This document shows, in pieces, positions 44,145 to 53,570 of a stretch of DNA of 64,000 nt. The stretch is from Dinoroseobacter sp013215265 (lineage in GTDB: Bacteria; Pseudomonadota; Alphaproteobacteria; Rhodobacterales; Rhodobacteraceae), in assembly GCA_963691755.1 (NCBI GenBank), contig OY829366.1:1550001-1614000 (forward strand), read 5' to 3'. Under the pieces are notes generated by a model that searched no databases, was not told the origin of the DNA, and saw only the letters and a program-made list of their open reading frames with translations. How positions within the stretch are numbered: position 1 is the stretch's first letter; every line of letters starts with the position of its first letter. The translations under genes were made by a program, and so were the position numbers.

Positions 44145-45563
44145 ATGCTCTTTGCATCTACTACTTTTCTGGTTGGATTCCTCCCAACTGTATTGTTGCT
44201 AATATATTTTATAAGGCATGCCTTTGGTGCACGCTGCGCGATTGCGTTGCTTACTCTGTCTTCACTGGTCTCCTACGCGTGGTACTTTCCGCCATTTCTC
44301 CTGCTCTTGGTAGCTTCAGTCGTCGCAAACTATTGGTTAGGGAACCTCGTCTACCTGACTGGCTCCCGACTACTAACAAGCCTTGGTATTATCCTGAATT
44401 TGGGCTTGTTGGGTTGGTACAAGTATGCCGGACTCATTGGCGACTTGGTCGAGTCCGTCAGCGGGCAAAGTCTGGGCGTGCCTGAGATTCTTCTGCCCTT
44501 AGGTATATCGTTTTTTACCTTCCAGCAGATTGCCTATTTAGTCGACATCTATCAGCAGAAAACCAAGCCTAGTGATGTGCTTGAGTATCTCTTCTTTGTA
44601 TCCTTTTTCCCGCAATTGATCGCGGGTCCGATTGTGCACCATAAAGAACTCATGCCGCAGCTTAAGAACACGCGGTTTGCAGAGTTCAATTCTGAAGACA
44701 TTGCTGCTGGATTGGTTCTCCTTTCAATCGGATTGGCGAAAAAAGTTTTGATCGCTGATCGTTTGGCTCCGGGAGCGGATACCCTCTTCGAAGCTCAAGC
44801 TTTGGGAATCCAGCTAAGCGCCGCTGAAGCGTGGTTTGGTATGTTGTGCTACACCTTCCAGATCTATTTTGATTTCTCCGGATACGCGGATATAGCGCTT
44901 GGCTTAGCGCGTATGTTTGGCTTGCGGCTGCCGGTCAATTTCGCTTCCCCATATAAATCCACTGATATCATTGAGTTCTGGCGCCGCTGGCACATTTCGC
45001 TGTCAACCTTCCTGAGAGACTATCTTTATCATCCTTTGGGCGGAAATAGGCACGGTCCTGTTCGTCGCTATGCGAACCTGTGGATTGTGATGTTGATTGG
45101 CGGGCTTTGGCATGGTGCTGGATTGCAGTTCGTTGTTTGGGGCGGGCTGCACGGTGTGTACTTGACCATTGCCCATTTCTGGCGTCGCTCGACAGATCGT
45201 CGGTTGCACCCTGCACTCGCATTCGCATTGACCTTTATTGGGGTAGTTATTGCCTGGGTTTATTTCCGCGCGGACAATATTCTCCAAGCAAACGAAATCA
45301 TTTGGGTAATGTGTGGTGGTGGTGTTGACCTGTTTTCGACCGACATTTACGCGAACCAAGCCTTACCGTCTGTTGTGCTGACTTTCGCAATTCTCATCGC
45401 GTTCTTTGCGCCAAACTCGTTAGAGATCGAGGAACGCGTTTTAAATCAGAGTCTCGGCACGAAGAGTGTGGCTTGGTTCGCCTTTAGCGGATCGTTTGCA
45501 GCCCTTGCGTTGTCCCAAATATATTCAAGTGGAGGTCATGCGTTTATCTACTTCCAATTCTAA
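44145..45563 (+). CDS. MBOAT family O-acyltransferase (AlgI-like)
   Basis: 472 residues, many hydrophobic helices. The family core is visible as 'LPLGISFFTFQQIAYLVDIY', 'FDFSGYADIALGLARMFG', 'FWRRWHISLSTFLRDYLYHP' and the catalytic His region 'MLIGGLWHGAGLQFVVWGGL'. AlgI-type proteins bring acyl groups across the inner membrane to acetylate exported polysaccharides with a periplasmic SGNH partner, here encoded by the overlapping next gene. Confidence 0.93.
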   Translation: MLFASTTFLVGFLPTVLLLIYFIRHAFGARCAIALLTLSSLVSYAWYFPPFLLLLVASVVANYWLGNLVYLTGSRLLTSLGIILNLGLLGWYKYAGLIGDLVESVSGQSLGVPEILLPLGISFFTFQQIAYLVDIYQQKTKPSDVLEYLFFVSFFPQLIAGPIVHHKELMPQLKNTRFAEFNSEDIAAGLVLLSIGLAKKVLIADRLAPGADTLFEAQALGIQLSAAEAWFGMLCYTFQIYFDFSGYADIALGLARMFGLRLPVNFASPYKSTDIIEFWRRWHISLSTFLRDYLYHPLGGNRHGPVRRYANLWIVMLIGGLWHGAGLQFVVWGGLHGVYLTIAHFWRRSTDRRLHPALAFALTFIGVVIAWVYFRADNILQANEIIWVMCGGGVDLFSTDIYANQALPSVVLTFAILIAFFAPNSLEIEERVLNQSLGTKSVAWFAFSGSFAALALSQIYSSGGHAFIYFQF

Positions 45564-46461
45564 GCCCGTTGCTGCTCCGCTAAGGTGGTTCGTTGGCGCA
45601 TTTGCCGTGATGTTGTTTTGCGTGGTCGTCGCAACCGAAAGCCTCTTGCGGTTAAATGTGATTCCACACGACAATTTCGATAAACACGTCTCTCTCTTCC
45701 AATCCGCGGATGCACATGACGCCGCCTTTGGCGACAGTCATACGGCCCGTGGGTTCGTTGCCGACCGTGGGTTCGTAAACCTCGCGTACCCTTCTGAAGG
45801 CATTACCCAGATGGCATGGAAGGTTGAAACGTATTACGCTGATCGAACGCCGGGCCGGGTCATCTTACAAGCGGCACCCCACCTTTTTGCCCCCTACAGG
45901 CTACGTGCGTCGGTCGCGACTTATCCCGAAACCAGCGACATTAACGCGGCCCCTTTACGTTTCCACCTGTTAGAACGACGGCACCGAGTGCGCCTCCTCG
46001 AATATTGGATCAGTTTCGTAGGCAACGGTTTCAGACTCGAGAGCCGCGTACAATACACCGAGGGGGGGGCGCTGCTTTCAGACGGTGATTTTTCTGAGCT
46101 GAGCCCGCGCCTGCAAAGCTATGAAGCGCGTGCCCGTGCACGCATGCACTCGGTTGAGAGCACGTCTTTGGTCGATCAGGCGAAGCAGGACTATGCCGAG
46201 ATGATCATGTTTCTGAAAATGAAAGGCGCTGATATTTGCTTGGTTAGCTACCCGGTCACATCCGAATATCTGTCTGAGGTTGAAACAACTCATGAGCCAA
46301 TCGTTGCATTCTTTTGGCAACAAGCCGAGCTGCATGGGTTAACCTATTTCGACGGTCGTCAGGAACTCGAAAACAACGCGCTGTTCCGTGACCCAGACCA
46401 CTTGAATGTACAAGGCGCAAACCAGTTCAGCCGCACTTTAGTTGAGGTATGTTTTTCATAG
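45538..46461 (+). CDS. SGNH-type partner of MBOAT acyltransferase
   Basis: 307 residues. A single N-terminal membrane anchor ('WFVGAFAVMLFCVVVATESL') precedes a periplasmic domain. The SGNH/GDSL features are block I 'AAFGDSHTARGF' and a C-terminal catalytic pair in 'FRDPDHLNVQGANQF' (D-x-x-H). ATG 45538 has a GGAGG site and overlaps the MBOAT gene by 26 bases. AlgJ/AlgX-like role in O-acylation of a surface glycan is inferred from the pairing. Confidence 0.72.
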   Translation: MRLSTSNSKPVAAPLRWFVGAFAVMLFCVVVATESLLRLNVIPHDNFDKHVSLFQSADAHDAAFGDSHTARGFVADRGFVNLAYPSEGITQMAWKVETYYADRTPGRVILQAAPHLFAPYRLRASVATYPETSDINAAPLRFHLLERRHRVRLLEYWISFVGNGFRLESRVQYTEGGALLSDGDFSELSPRLQSYEARARARMHSVESTSLVDQAKQDYAEMIMFLKMKGADICLVSYPVTSEYLSEVETTHEPIVAFFWQQAELHGLTYFDGRQELENNALFRDPDHLNVQGANQFSRTLVEVCFS

Positions 46462-46489
46462 CTAGCGGATGAAGAAGGGCGGTAGCATT

Positions 46490-47270
46490 GTGGGGGGCAC
46501 TATCACCGAGGCGGTTCAAAGGGCAATATCAGAGGAAATTGGCTTAAGCTGGGAAGGGTGGTTTCGTAGCTTCGCGGGATTACCAAACGCTATCCATTCC
46601 GTTAATTCAAAACCACCCCTGTCTCTCCGCAACTTTGAAGACTTGCTGCACGAGTTCGGTATCGACGTCAGCTATGAGGCGGTTCGGTTCTGGTGGAATA
46701 GATTTGGCCCGATGTTCGCAGCAGAGATCCGCAAACAGCAGGTCAGCCGTATGCGATCCTATTCTAACTGGCAGTGGCACCTCGATGAGGTTTTCGTGAA
46801 GATCAACGGCGAGACGCACCACCTATGGTGGGCGGTAGATTACGAAGGTGAAGTACTGGAAAGCTACGTGACCAAACGACGGCACCGCAAAGCAGCGATG
46901 AAACTCCTAAGAAAAACCATGAAACGCTTTGGTCGGCCACACGTCATGGTGACCGATCTATTGCGGTCTTACGGGGCTACGATGAAAGTTATTGGTAACT
47001 CAGGTCGCCAGGAGACAAGTCGCCGGCTGATCAATCGAGCAGAAAATTCTCACCTGCCATTTTGACGAAGAGAGTGAGCCATGCAGCGGTTCCGGAGCAT
47101 GCGAACGTTGCAGAAATTCGATTTCGTCCACGCCTCTGTTTTCAACCACTTCAATCAGGAGCGCAGCCTCTCCAGCAGACATCACTTTAAGCTCAATCGC
47201 TCCGCCGCTCGTGACGAGTGGCGGGATCTCTGCACGGCAAAAAAGACAGTACCCCTGTCTTTGCGGAGAC
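46490..47270 (+). pseudogene. IS6-family transposase, frameshifted
   Basis: Frame 1 (to 47065) carries 'LSLRNFEDLLHEFGIDVSYE', 'WHLDEVFVKINGETHHLWW' and 'RRHRKAAMKLLRKTMKRFGR', with Asp residues of an IS6 DDE core. The C-terminal part continues in another frame from ~47081 ('FRSMRTLQKFDFVHASVFNH', 'FNQERSLSSRHHFKLNRSAA'). The shift lies near 47000-47065 and may include a deletion. Right behind the SGNH gene. Confidence 0.8.
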
Positions 47271-47304
47271 TGGTTCGCATTCGTCTGACGGTTCCCGTCT
47301 GGCG

Positions 47305-47823
47305 CTAGCTTTTGATATTTTTGCGATAGTATTCGAGTATTTCCGCACGTCGTTCAGCCTCGGACGGCGCAGGCTTCATTCCTTGCGGCAAGCGGATTTT
47401 TACTTTGCCATTTCGACTATAAGGAACCGGGCCAAACCGGTTCCGGTCGGGATCTCCGGGAATGATGAGTAAAAAGAATAGGATCAGTTCACCGATCAAG
47501 GGCGCAATCGCAATAAAAATCCACCAACCGCTGTGGTCGCTGTCATGAAGCCGTCGCACCATGATCGAAGTACTGGGGACCATCATAAACAGGACATATG
47601 ATACGAGCACCCATGGGAGGAACAGCGGCATTACGCTTCGATCATGCTTTAGATATTCCATAAATTCAGGGCTGTACAACGCGTAAGCAACAAAACCAGC
47701 CCAATACACTATGTGGAAAAGCACTTCGAAAAGGAAAAACCACCAATACTCGGCGCGGGAGGCGCGGCCGGAGAAGTTCAAGATATTGATGTAGGCGCTT
47801 CCGACTGCAGCGAAAAAACCCAT
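47305..47823 (-). CDS. DUF805 family membrane protein
   Basis: 172 residues with the DUF805 opening 'FSGRASRAEYWWFFLFEVLF', about four hydrophobic helices, and 'VRRLHDSDHSGWWIFIAIAP'. Start at ATG 47823 with GAGGA 5 bases upstream. These inner-membrane proteins have no settled function. The gene stands alone between IS remnants. Confidence 0.85.
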   Translation of the reverse strand: MGFFAAVGSAYINILNFSGRASRAEYWWFFLFEVLFHIVYWAGFVAYALYSPEFMEYLKHDRSVMPLFLPWVLVSYVLFMMVPSTSIMVRRLHDSDHSGWWIFIAIAPLIGELILFFLLIIPGDPDRNRFGPVPYSRNGKVKIRLPQGMKPAPSEAERRAEILEYYRKNIKS

Positions 47824-47826
47824 CAC

Positions 47827-48444
47827 GTTCCTCGTTCTTGGCCCTGTTTTTTACTTTTTGTCAATCTAACAGTCGGATTATGTTTTCAGGGTGGCGAGAC
47901 GTAGCCAAAGTTGCGATGAATAAAGTCTTATAGTGAAATTTTCATGTTTAGGCTCTGCAAGGATTGGTTTTCCCGTCCTATCGAACTTTTGGGTATCTAC
48001 TGAATAGCTGGTCTCGTACCCTAGGACTTTGCTCACTGCGAGTATGTATTACGTCCGGAGAGTTATCCCGCCACTTTGGTGTGATTATTTCAATCGGCGG
48101 ATCCTGCATGACTCCAAGAGACGTCTGCACTGCTATGCAAATTCGTGACGCGAGCAAGCCGCTCCAATGGCTCCTTTCAGACGCATACAAGTGCTGGAGT
48201 GAGATTGACTGCACCCCAAGTTCACAACCCAGTTCAGTGACAAACTGCACGTACGACTGGTATGCGGAGTTTGGGAGCTGTTAGGCCGACAAGTGATACG
48301 TCGCTGTCCAGCAAAATGCGCGTTTGTGCCAGTAAGTGGTCCAGTCCGAGCGGTCGGTTACGCTTCCTCAAGGCAGCGGTTTGTCCCTTTGCTCCGTCTG
48401 GCAGACGTTCGTTTTCCAATGCACCACGATATTTTGCCATCGCA
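47827..48444. other. Gene-free stretch before IS copy 2
   Basis: About 620 bases. At 47950-48030 a broken reading 'FWVSTE*LVSYPRT' matches the repeat relics at 33.4 kb and 62.1 kb. A minus-strand ORF (48234-48464) is unrecognised and runs into the IS end. No gene supported. Confidence 0.45.
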
Positions 48445-48529
48445 TGTCTGGCGTCAGCGCCCACCGGACAAATTTAGGGGTTTGAGCAACGGAGGATTTC
48501 TGGTTCATCGAAGCCATTATGGAGCGAAG

Positions 48530-48904
48530 ATGAACAAGAAATCCGGAACATCGAAAGACGCCGCTGACAAGCTGGTCAGGTCCATCAAACGAAAGACCCG
48601 TAAACAGTATTCAGCGGAAGAAAAAATCAGGATTGTCCTGGCCGGCCTGCGCGGCGAGGAGAGCATTGCTGCGCTGTGCCGCCGCGAGGGCATCGCTGAA
48701 AGCCTTTATTATTCCTGGTCTAAGGAGTTCCTCGAAGCTGGGAAGAACCGGCTAGCAGGCGACACCGCCCGTCAGGCAACGGCACCTGAGGTCAAGGAGC
48801 TACGATCCGAAGCCTTGGTCCTTAAGGAGGTCGTCGCCGAGCTGACGCTTGAGAACCGGCTGCTCAAAAAAAGCATGATCGGGGATGGGGAGGACGACGC
48901 ATGA
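48530..48904 (+). CDS. IS transposase orfA, helix-turn-helix (copy 2)
   Basis: 124 residues identical to copy 1 orfA. ATG 48530 follows GGAGCGAAG. The longer frame open from 48293 begins outside the element and is not meaningful. Confidence 0.9.
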   Translation: MNKKSGTSKDAADKLVRSIKRKTRKQYSAEEKIRIVLAGLRGEESIAALCRREGIAESLYYSWSKEFLEAGKNRLAGDTARQATAPEVKELRSEALVLKEVVAELTLENRLLKKSMIGDGEDDA

Positions 48905-49881
48905 GATACCCTGCCTCTGAGAAGCTTGAGATCATCCGCACGGTCGAGGCATCGCATCTACCGGTGAAGCAAACACTGGCCATGATCGGCATTCCCAGTA
49001 GCACCTACTACGATTGGTATGCGCGGTGGGTCGAAGGCGGTGTTGATGCGCTGGCAGACCGATCTCCGCGACCGAGATCGGTGTGGAACCGCATCCCGGA
49101 CAACATCCGCGAAGCCTTCGTCGAGTTCGCACTCGACCACGAGGACCTGACGCCGCGCGAGCTGGCGGTCAAATACACTGATGAGAAGCGGTACTTTGTC
49201 TCGGAATCATCAGCTTACCGTATCCTCAAGGCCGAGGATCTGATCACGGCACCTGCACATGTGGTTATTAAGGCCGCGGACGAGTTCCGCGACAAGACGA
49301 GCCGACCCAACGAGTTATGGCAAACCGACTTCACCTACCTCAAGGTCATCGGCTGGGGCTGGTTCTATCTCAGCACGATCCTTGATGATTACAGCCGCTA
49401 CATCATTGCCTGGAAGCTTTGCACGACAATGAAGGCCGCAGACGTCACCGACACACTGGACCTGGCATTGGATGCGTCAGGATGCAATCGGGCTACGTTG
49501 GCGCACAAGCCGAGGCTTCTAAGCGACAACGGCTCATCTTACGTTGCCGCCGATCTGGCCAAGTACCTTGATGCCAAGGGAATGGATCACGTTCGCGGTG
49601 CGCCACATCACCCCCAGACCCAGGGCAAGATCGAGCGGTGGCACCAAACCATGAAAAACCGAGTGCTCCTGGAAAACTATTACCTACCCGGCGACCTGGA
49701 GGGGCAGATCGGCGCCTTCGTCGATCACTACAACAACCGGCGATATCACGAGAGCCTCGGCAATCTGACACCCGCAGACGTCTATCACGACCGCGGCGCG
49801 AAAATCCTGAAGATGAGAGCGGAGATCAAGAAACAGACAATCCGAAAACGCCGGTTGCAGCACCAAGCCGCGGCAGCATAA
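48901..49881 (+). CDS. IS transposase orfB, DDE integrase core (copy 2)
   Basis: 326 residues identical to copy 1, with the three catalytic acidic residues in 'WQTDFTYL', 'LLSDNGSSY' and 'GKIERWHQ'. Start overlaps orfA by ATGA. Confidence 0.92.
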   Translation: MRYPASEKLEIIRTVEASHLPVKQTLAMIGIPSSTYYDWYARWVEGGVDALADRSPRPRSVWNRIPDNIREAFVEFALDHEDLTPRELAVKYTDEKRYFVSESSAYRILKAEDLITAPAHVVIKAADEFRDKTSRPNELWQTDFTYLKVIGWGWFYLSTILDDYSRYIIAWKLCTTMKAADVTDTLDLALDASGCNRATLAHKPRLLSDNGSSYVAADLAKYLDAKGMDHVRGAPHHPQTQGKIERWHQTMKNRVLLENYYLPGDLEGQIGAFVDHYNNRRYHESLGNLTPADVYHDRGAKILKMRAEIKKQTIRKRRLQHQAAAA

Positions 49882-49955
49882 ACTCAAACAGAAACCGAAC
49901 CAGAGCCTCCGTTACGATACAACCTCAGCATTCCGGAAAACTCTGACGACGGACA

Positions 49956-50300
49956 GTCTCGGAATCATCAGCACCGTATCCTCAAGGCCGAGGATCTGAT
50001 CACGGCACCTGCACATGTGGTTATTAAGGCCGCGGACGAGTTCCGCGACAAGACGAGCCGACCCAACGAGTTATGGCAAACCGACTTCACCTACCTCAAG
50101 GTCATCGGCTGGGGCTGGTTCTATCTCAGCACGATCCTTGATGATTACAGCCGAAATCTGTCCTATTGGAACACAAGCCCGACTTGATGCCAAGGGAATG
50201 GACAAGGACATGAAAAACCGAGTGCTCCTGGAAAACTATTACCTTTCGGCGCCTTCGTCGGCGAGAAAATCCTGAAGATGAGACGGAGATCAAGGTTTCG
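49956..50300 (+). pseudogene. Scrambled internal-deletion copy of the same IS orfB
   Basis: Blocks of orfB reappear in order but with pieces missing. One block covers 'SESSA..RILKAEDLITAPA' to 'STILDDYSR' (49956-50152), then 'LDAKGMD', 'MKNRVLLENYY', 'GAFV' and 'KILKM.....EIK' follow, joined through several deletions. Similarity to the intact copy is near-perfect within blocks. Confidence 0.8.
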
Positions 50301-50316
50301 GTGACCACTGCAAAAG

Positions 50317-50691
50317 TCAATTTGCCTGAAGGTTATTACCATCACTCATAGGACTGCGCCAAAGCCCGACAAATAAATATGCCGCGCACAACCAATTCGC
50401 CGAGAAGATCGCCAGAAACCACCAAGACGCCACAGCGCTTGGGTTCAAAGCAGAGCTCATCGCTAGGCTGCTGCCAAGTGCTGAAACGAAGAATGCGACA
50501 TATGCTGGTGATCGCCATCTGAGCGACATCAGTGCAATGCTCAGCGCTGCGTAAGCGGTCGCAACGGGAAGCAAGAAAGTAAATTCCGGCGAAAAACCCG
50601 AAAAAACCCAGACTACAAGATGCAGGACAGCGCTGATCAACAGAAAGAATGCGCCCCAGCGAAAAGGTTTCAATGTTTTAGAGTGCATCAT
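50317..50691 (-). CDS. Small four-helix membrane protein
   Basis: 124 residues, mostly hydrophobic: 'WGAFFLLISAVLHLVVWVFS', 'FTFLLPVATAYAALSIALMS' and two further helices. ATG 50691 has GAGG 5 bases upstream. It lies 4 bases after the di-haem cytochrome gene, so it belongs to the oxidoreductase operon, perhaps as membrane partner of the cytochrome (inference). The last ~75 bases are repeated in decayed form at 57.5 kb. Confidence 0.6.
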   Translation of the reverse strand: MMHSKTLKPFRWGAFFLLISAVLHLVVWVFSGFSPEFTFLLPVATAYAALSIALMSLRWRSPAYVAFFVSALGSSLAMSSALNPSAVASWWFLAIFSANWLCAAYLFVGLWRSPMSDGNNLQAN

Positions 50692-50695
50692 AACC

Positions 50696-51316
50696 TCATC
50701 TGTCATTCTCGCAGGGGAACCCGGCAACGCCCCAAGCCAAAATATCGTTGACGTGTTGTTGAAGGCTGTAAGGTGCCGGTTCGCGACCACCGCCAGGGTT
50801 CCAGGCCCAGTGCAGGATCACGTCGTGATCCAGATGGCTGGCTAGGTCCAAATGATCGCGATCGCCATTTCTCTCAGGGTCACGTAATTGATTACATATC
50901 TCGACCGAGCTTTTGCCGAACCATTCCGCTTCAACCGGTGCCAGCCGCCAATCCATCGCCACTTGCGGCGCGGCGTGGGGTACATCGTTAAGACCAGTTT
51001 CGCGCAGTGCGTGACAGGTCGAGCACGTAACGTACTCAGCCCCAATCCGGCTCTCGCCCGCGTTGATGTTCATGCCATGGGGGCGCGCCTTTCCATATGC
51101 GGGACCAGACCACATAGGGATGTTGTCCGAACCCACGTGACAGTTTGAACATCTTGGATGTGAATTGACCTCGTAGATGCGCGCCCACGCGGCCAACCCA
51201 TCATTACGATTGACCGAGCCGTCTGCAGGTGGGTCGATGACCACATTTTCTCCTTCTGCGAAGGCCGCTGAACCAAGGGCCGCAACTGCGACAGCAGTAG
51301 TAATCAAATCTCTCAT
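50696..51316 (-). CDS. Di-haem c-type cytochrome of the IorAB-like operon
   Basis: 206 residues with a signal peptide ('MRDLITTAVAVAALGSAAFA'). Haem-binding motifs 'CSNCH' and 'CSTCH' are both present. I start at 51316; an ORF extension to 51460 is antisense-like and lacks a signal. It follows the large molybdoenzyme subunit by 10 bases and probably takes its electrons in the periplasm. Confidence 0.83.
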   Translation of the reverse strand: MRDLITTAVAVAALGSAAFAEGENVVIDPPADGSVNRNDGLAAWARIYEVNSHPRCSNCHVGSDNIPMWSGPAYGKARPHGMNINAGESRIGAEYVTCSTCHALRETGLNDVPHAAPQVAMDWRLAPVEAEWFGKSSVEICNQLRDPERNGDRDHLDLASHLDHDVILHWAWNPGGGREPAPYSLQQHVNDILAWGVAGFPCENDR

Positions 51317-51326
51317 CTGCGGCCCC

Positions 51327-53567
51327 TCAGACAAAGTCGATATGTTTGTTGAACGGCATTTCCCGGATCCGGACCCCCGTCGCCGCGAAGATCGCGTTGC
51401 CCAGAGCGGGTGCTGCCGGTGGAACTGGCGGTTCGCCGATGCCACGAACCTTTGCGCCATTCTCTAGGCCCTGAACAATAATCTCGGGACTCTGATACAT
51501 CCGCATACCCTCGTGCGCGTGATAGTTGCTCTGCTGTGCCATACCGTCGGCATAAGTGATTTCACAGTTGATCGCGTGGCCCAGGCCATAGATCACCCCG
51601 CCCTGCACCAGGTTCTCAAAGTTGATCGGATCAACCACGGTGCCCACGTCACAAGCGACAAAGACCTTGTCGATCTTGATGCCGCGGTCGGTGCTGGTCA
51701 CCTCGATGACCTCGGCTGTGGGAACACCAAAGCTTTCAACAAAGGCCACGCCACGACCTCGATTAGGTCCCAAATCGCTGCCCCAGCTCGACATCTTGGC
51801 CACGGCTTCCAATACCTTTTGTGACGCATCGTGGTCGATCAATCGCAATCGCTCTTCCATCGGGTCAGCCCCGGCGGCATGGCAAAGTTCATCGACAAAA
51901 GTATCAAATATGAAACCTGCACCCGGCGCCCCGACCGATCGCCAGGACGAAACAGGTGCAAGCTCAGGCGCACGGAAGGCGCACATGCGGTAGTGGTCGA
52001 ATTTGTAAGGGTTATTCCAGGCGCCTGCGGCAATCTGAGCATCAGGGCCAGGAATGAATTGATCGGCCCGTCCCATCTGAGAGCTGATCACCGACGGCGC
52101 AGCGATCTGGACATCCAGCGCGGCGATCTGGCCGTCTTCGACCCGTCCCCGACAGCGGCCCATCGCTATATGGCGCGGGAAGTCGTGCGCAAAGTCTTCT
52201 TCGCGGGAATAAGTCATCTTGACCGGTGTACCGCGCATTTGGTTCGCGATCTCAACAGCTTGCTTCAGGTGCTCGAATTCCAAGCGATGACCAAAGCTGC
52301 CACCCATGAAATGATTGTGGAACGTCACCTGATCGGGTGCGTGCCCTGTAACGCCCGCGACTATCTGGGTCAGCATCATCGGCATTTGGTGCCCAGTCCA
52401 GACCTCGACCCCGTCATTGGTGACACGAACGATGGCGTTCAATGGCTCTAGCGGAGCGTGGGCCACATAGGGTGAACGATACTCAGCCGTCAGCGTCACA
52501 TCGCCGGATAACGCATCATCTACGTTGCCATCATCGCGCCACATGCTGTCCAGGTTCGCCTCGCCAAAGCTGTCTGATAGTGCATCCCAATGGCCTTCCT
52601 GTTCGGCAGGATAAGGCGCTTCGCCCCAGTCGATCTCAATTACCTCAGCTGCTTGAAATGCACGCCAGGTGTTGTCGGCGACGACGGCAACACCACCAGT
52701 GATTTCAACAATGTTTTGCACGCCACGCATGCCTTCTGCGGCTGAGGCATTATAGCCCAGCATCTTGCCACCCTGACGCGGATTAACCCGAACGGCGGCA
52801 TGAACCATGTCCTCAACCTTGGCGTCCACACCATAGATCAACGTGCCAGTCGATTTCCCAACAATGTCGAGGCGCTGCATTGGCTTGCCAATCAACCGCC
52901 ACTTGCTGGGATCGCGCAGTGTCACATGGCGGACAGGCTCAACGCTCGCTGCATCTACTGCCAGGTCGGTGTATTTTATCTCTTTGCCATCAGGCAGTTG
53001 GACCGCTGCGTTAACTGTCCTCAACCGAGCAACCGGCACACCTGTCCGCTGCGATGCCACCAGCTTGAGCGTCTCGCGCGCCACAGCCCCTGCCTCTCGT
53101 AGCTTGTCGAAGCTATCGGGAACTGAAGTCGAGCCACCGGTACCTTGCATAGCCATCAGTTTGGTGATCCCACGCAGAAAACTGCGCATCGATTCTGCTG
53201 TAAACCCGTCATCAGTAGCTTTGAAGGGCACACCTTCTTCGGCAAATCCGTGGTTCCAATAGGCGGGCGAAGGCTTACCAAAACTCGTCTCGAACTGCCC
53301 GAACTCCACGTCCAGTTCTTCCGCCAAAAGCGCAGCCTGCATCGACAAAACACCCTGACCTTTATCAGCGTGCGGCGTAATCAGCGTGATCCTTTCGCTG
53401 TCAATCACGACCCAGGGGTTAAACGTCGCCGCACCCTCCGCCAAACCATCCTTCAACGGGTTCGCATTTGGTCGTTGCATCATATACGTGCCAAATGCCA
53501 CGCCACCCAGAACAGCGGTAGAGCCAATCAGAAACGTCCGGCGAGCAATCGTTCTTACGCGTCCCAT
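51327..53567 (-). CDS. Molybdopterin-binding oxidoreductase large subunit (IorB-like)
   Basis: 746 residues of the xanthine-oxidase superfamily, isoquinoline 1-oxidoreductase beta / aldehyde dehydrogenase branch. The N-terminus has a Tat-type signal 'RRTFLIGSTAVLGGVAFG'. Mo-pterin-domain motifs include 'HNHFMGGSFGHRLE', 'WRSVGAPGAGFIFDTFVDEL' and the C-terminal 'VRGIGEPPVPPAAPALGNAI' with the active-site Glu. With the [2Fe-2S] subunit (upstream) and cytochrome (downstream) it forms a three-component periplasmic dehydrogenase; substrate probably an aldehyde or N-heterocycle. Confidence 0.9.
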   Translation of the reverse strand: MGRVRTIARRTFLIGSTAVLGGVAFGTYMMQRPNANPLKDGLAEGAATFNPWVVIDSERITLITPHADKGQGVLSMQAALLAEELDVEFGQFETSFGKPSPAYWNHGFAEEGVPFKATDDGFTAESMRSFLRGITKLMAMQGTGGSTSVPDSFDKLREAGAVARETLKLVASQRTGVPVARLRTVNAAVQLPDGKEIKYTDLAVDAASVEPVRHVTLRDPSKWRLIGKPMQRLDIVGKSTGTLIYGVDAKVEDMVHAAVRVNPRQGGKMLGYNASAAEGMRGVQNIVEITGGVAVVADNTWRAFQAAEVIEIDWGEAPYPAEQEGHWDALSDSFGEANLDSMWRDDGNVDDALSGDVTLTAEYRSPYVAHAPLEPLNAIVRVTNDGVEVWTGHQMPMMLTQIVAGVTGHAPDQVTFHNHFMGGSFGHRLEFEHLKQAVEIANQMRGTPVKMTYSREEDFAHDFPRHIAMGRCRGRVEDGQIAALDVQIAAPSVISSQMGRADQFIPGPDAQIAAGAWNNPYKFDHYRMCAFRAPELAPVSSWRSVGAPGAGFIFDTFVDELCHAAGADPMEERLRLIDHDASQKVLEAVAKMSSWGSDLGPNRGRGVAFVESFGVPTAEVIEVTSTDRGIKIDKVFVACDVGTVVDPINFENLVQGGVIYGLGHAINCEITYADGMAQQSNYHAHEGMRMYQSPEIIVQGLENGAKVRGIGEPPVPPAAPALGNAIFAATGVRIREMPFNKHIDFV

Positions 53568-53570
53568 CGC

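Larger units (their letters stand above)
48445..49955 (+). mobile_element. IS3-family insertion sequence, copy 2
   Basis: Same 1511-bp element as 33787-35297 in inverted orientation, from TGTCTGGCGTCAG (48445) to CTGACGACGGACA (49955). Both encoded proteins are identical to copy 1. No target duplication is visible: the right side joins directly to a scrambled partial copy of the same element, and the left to unrelated DNA. Confidence 0.9.

Noticed and set aside
48234..48464. 76-residue minus-strand ORF beside IS copy 2
   Set aside because: No recognised motif and it begins inside the IS end, so its frame was created by the insertion.
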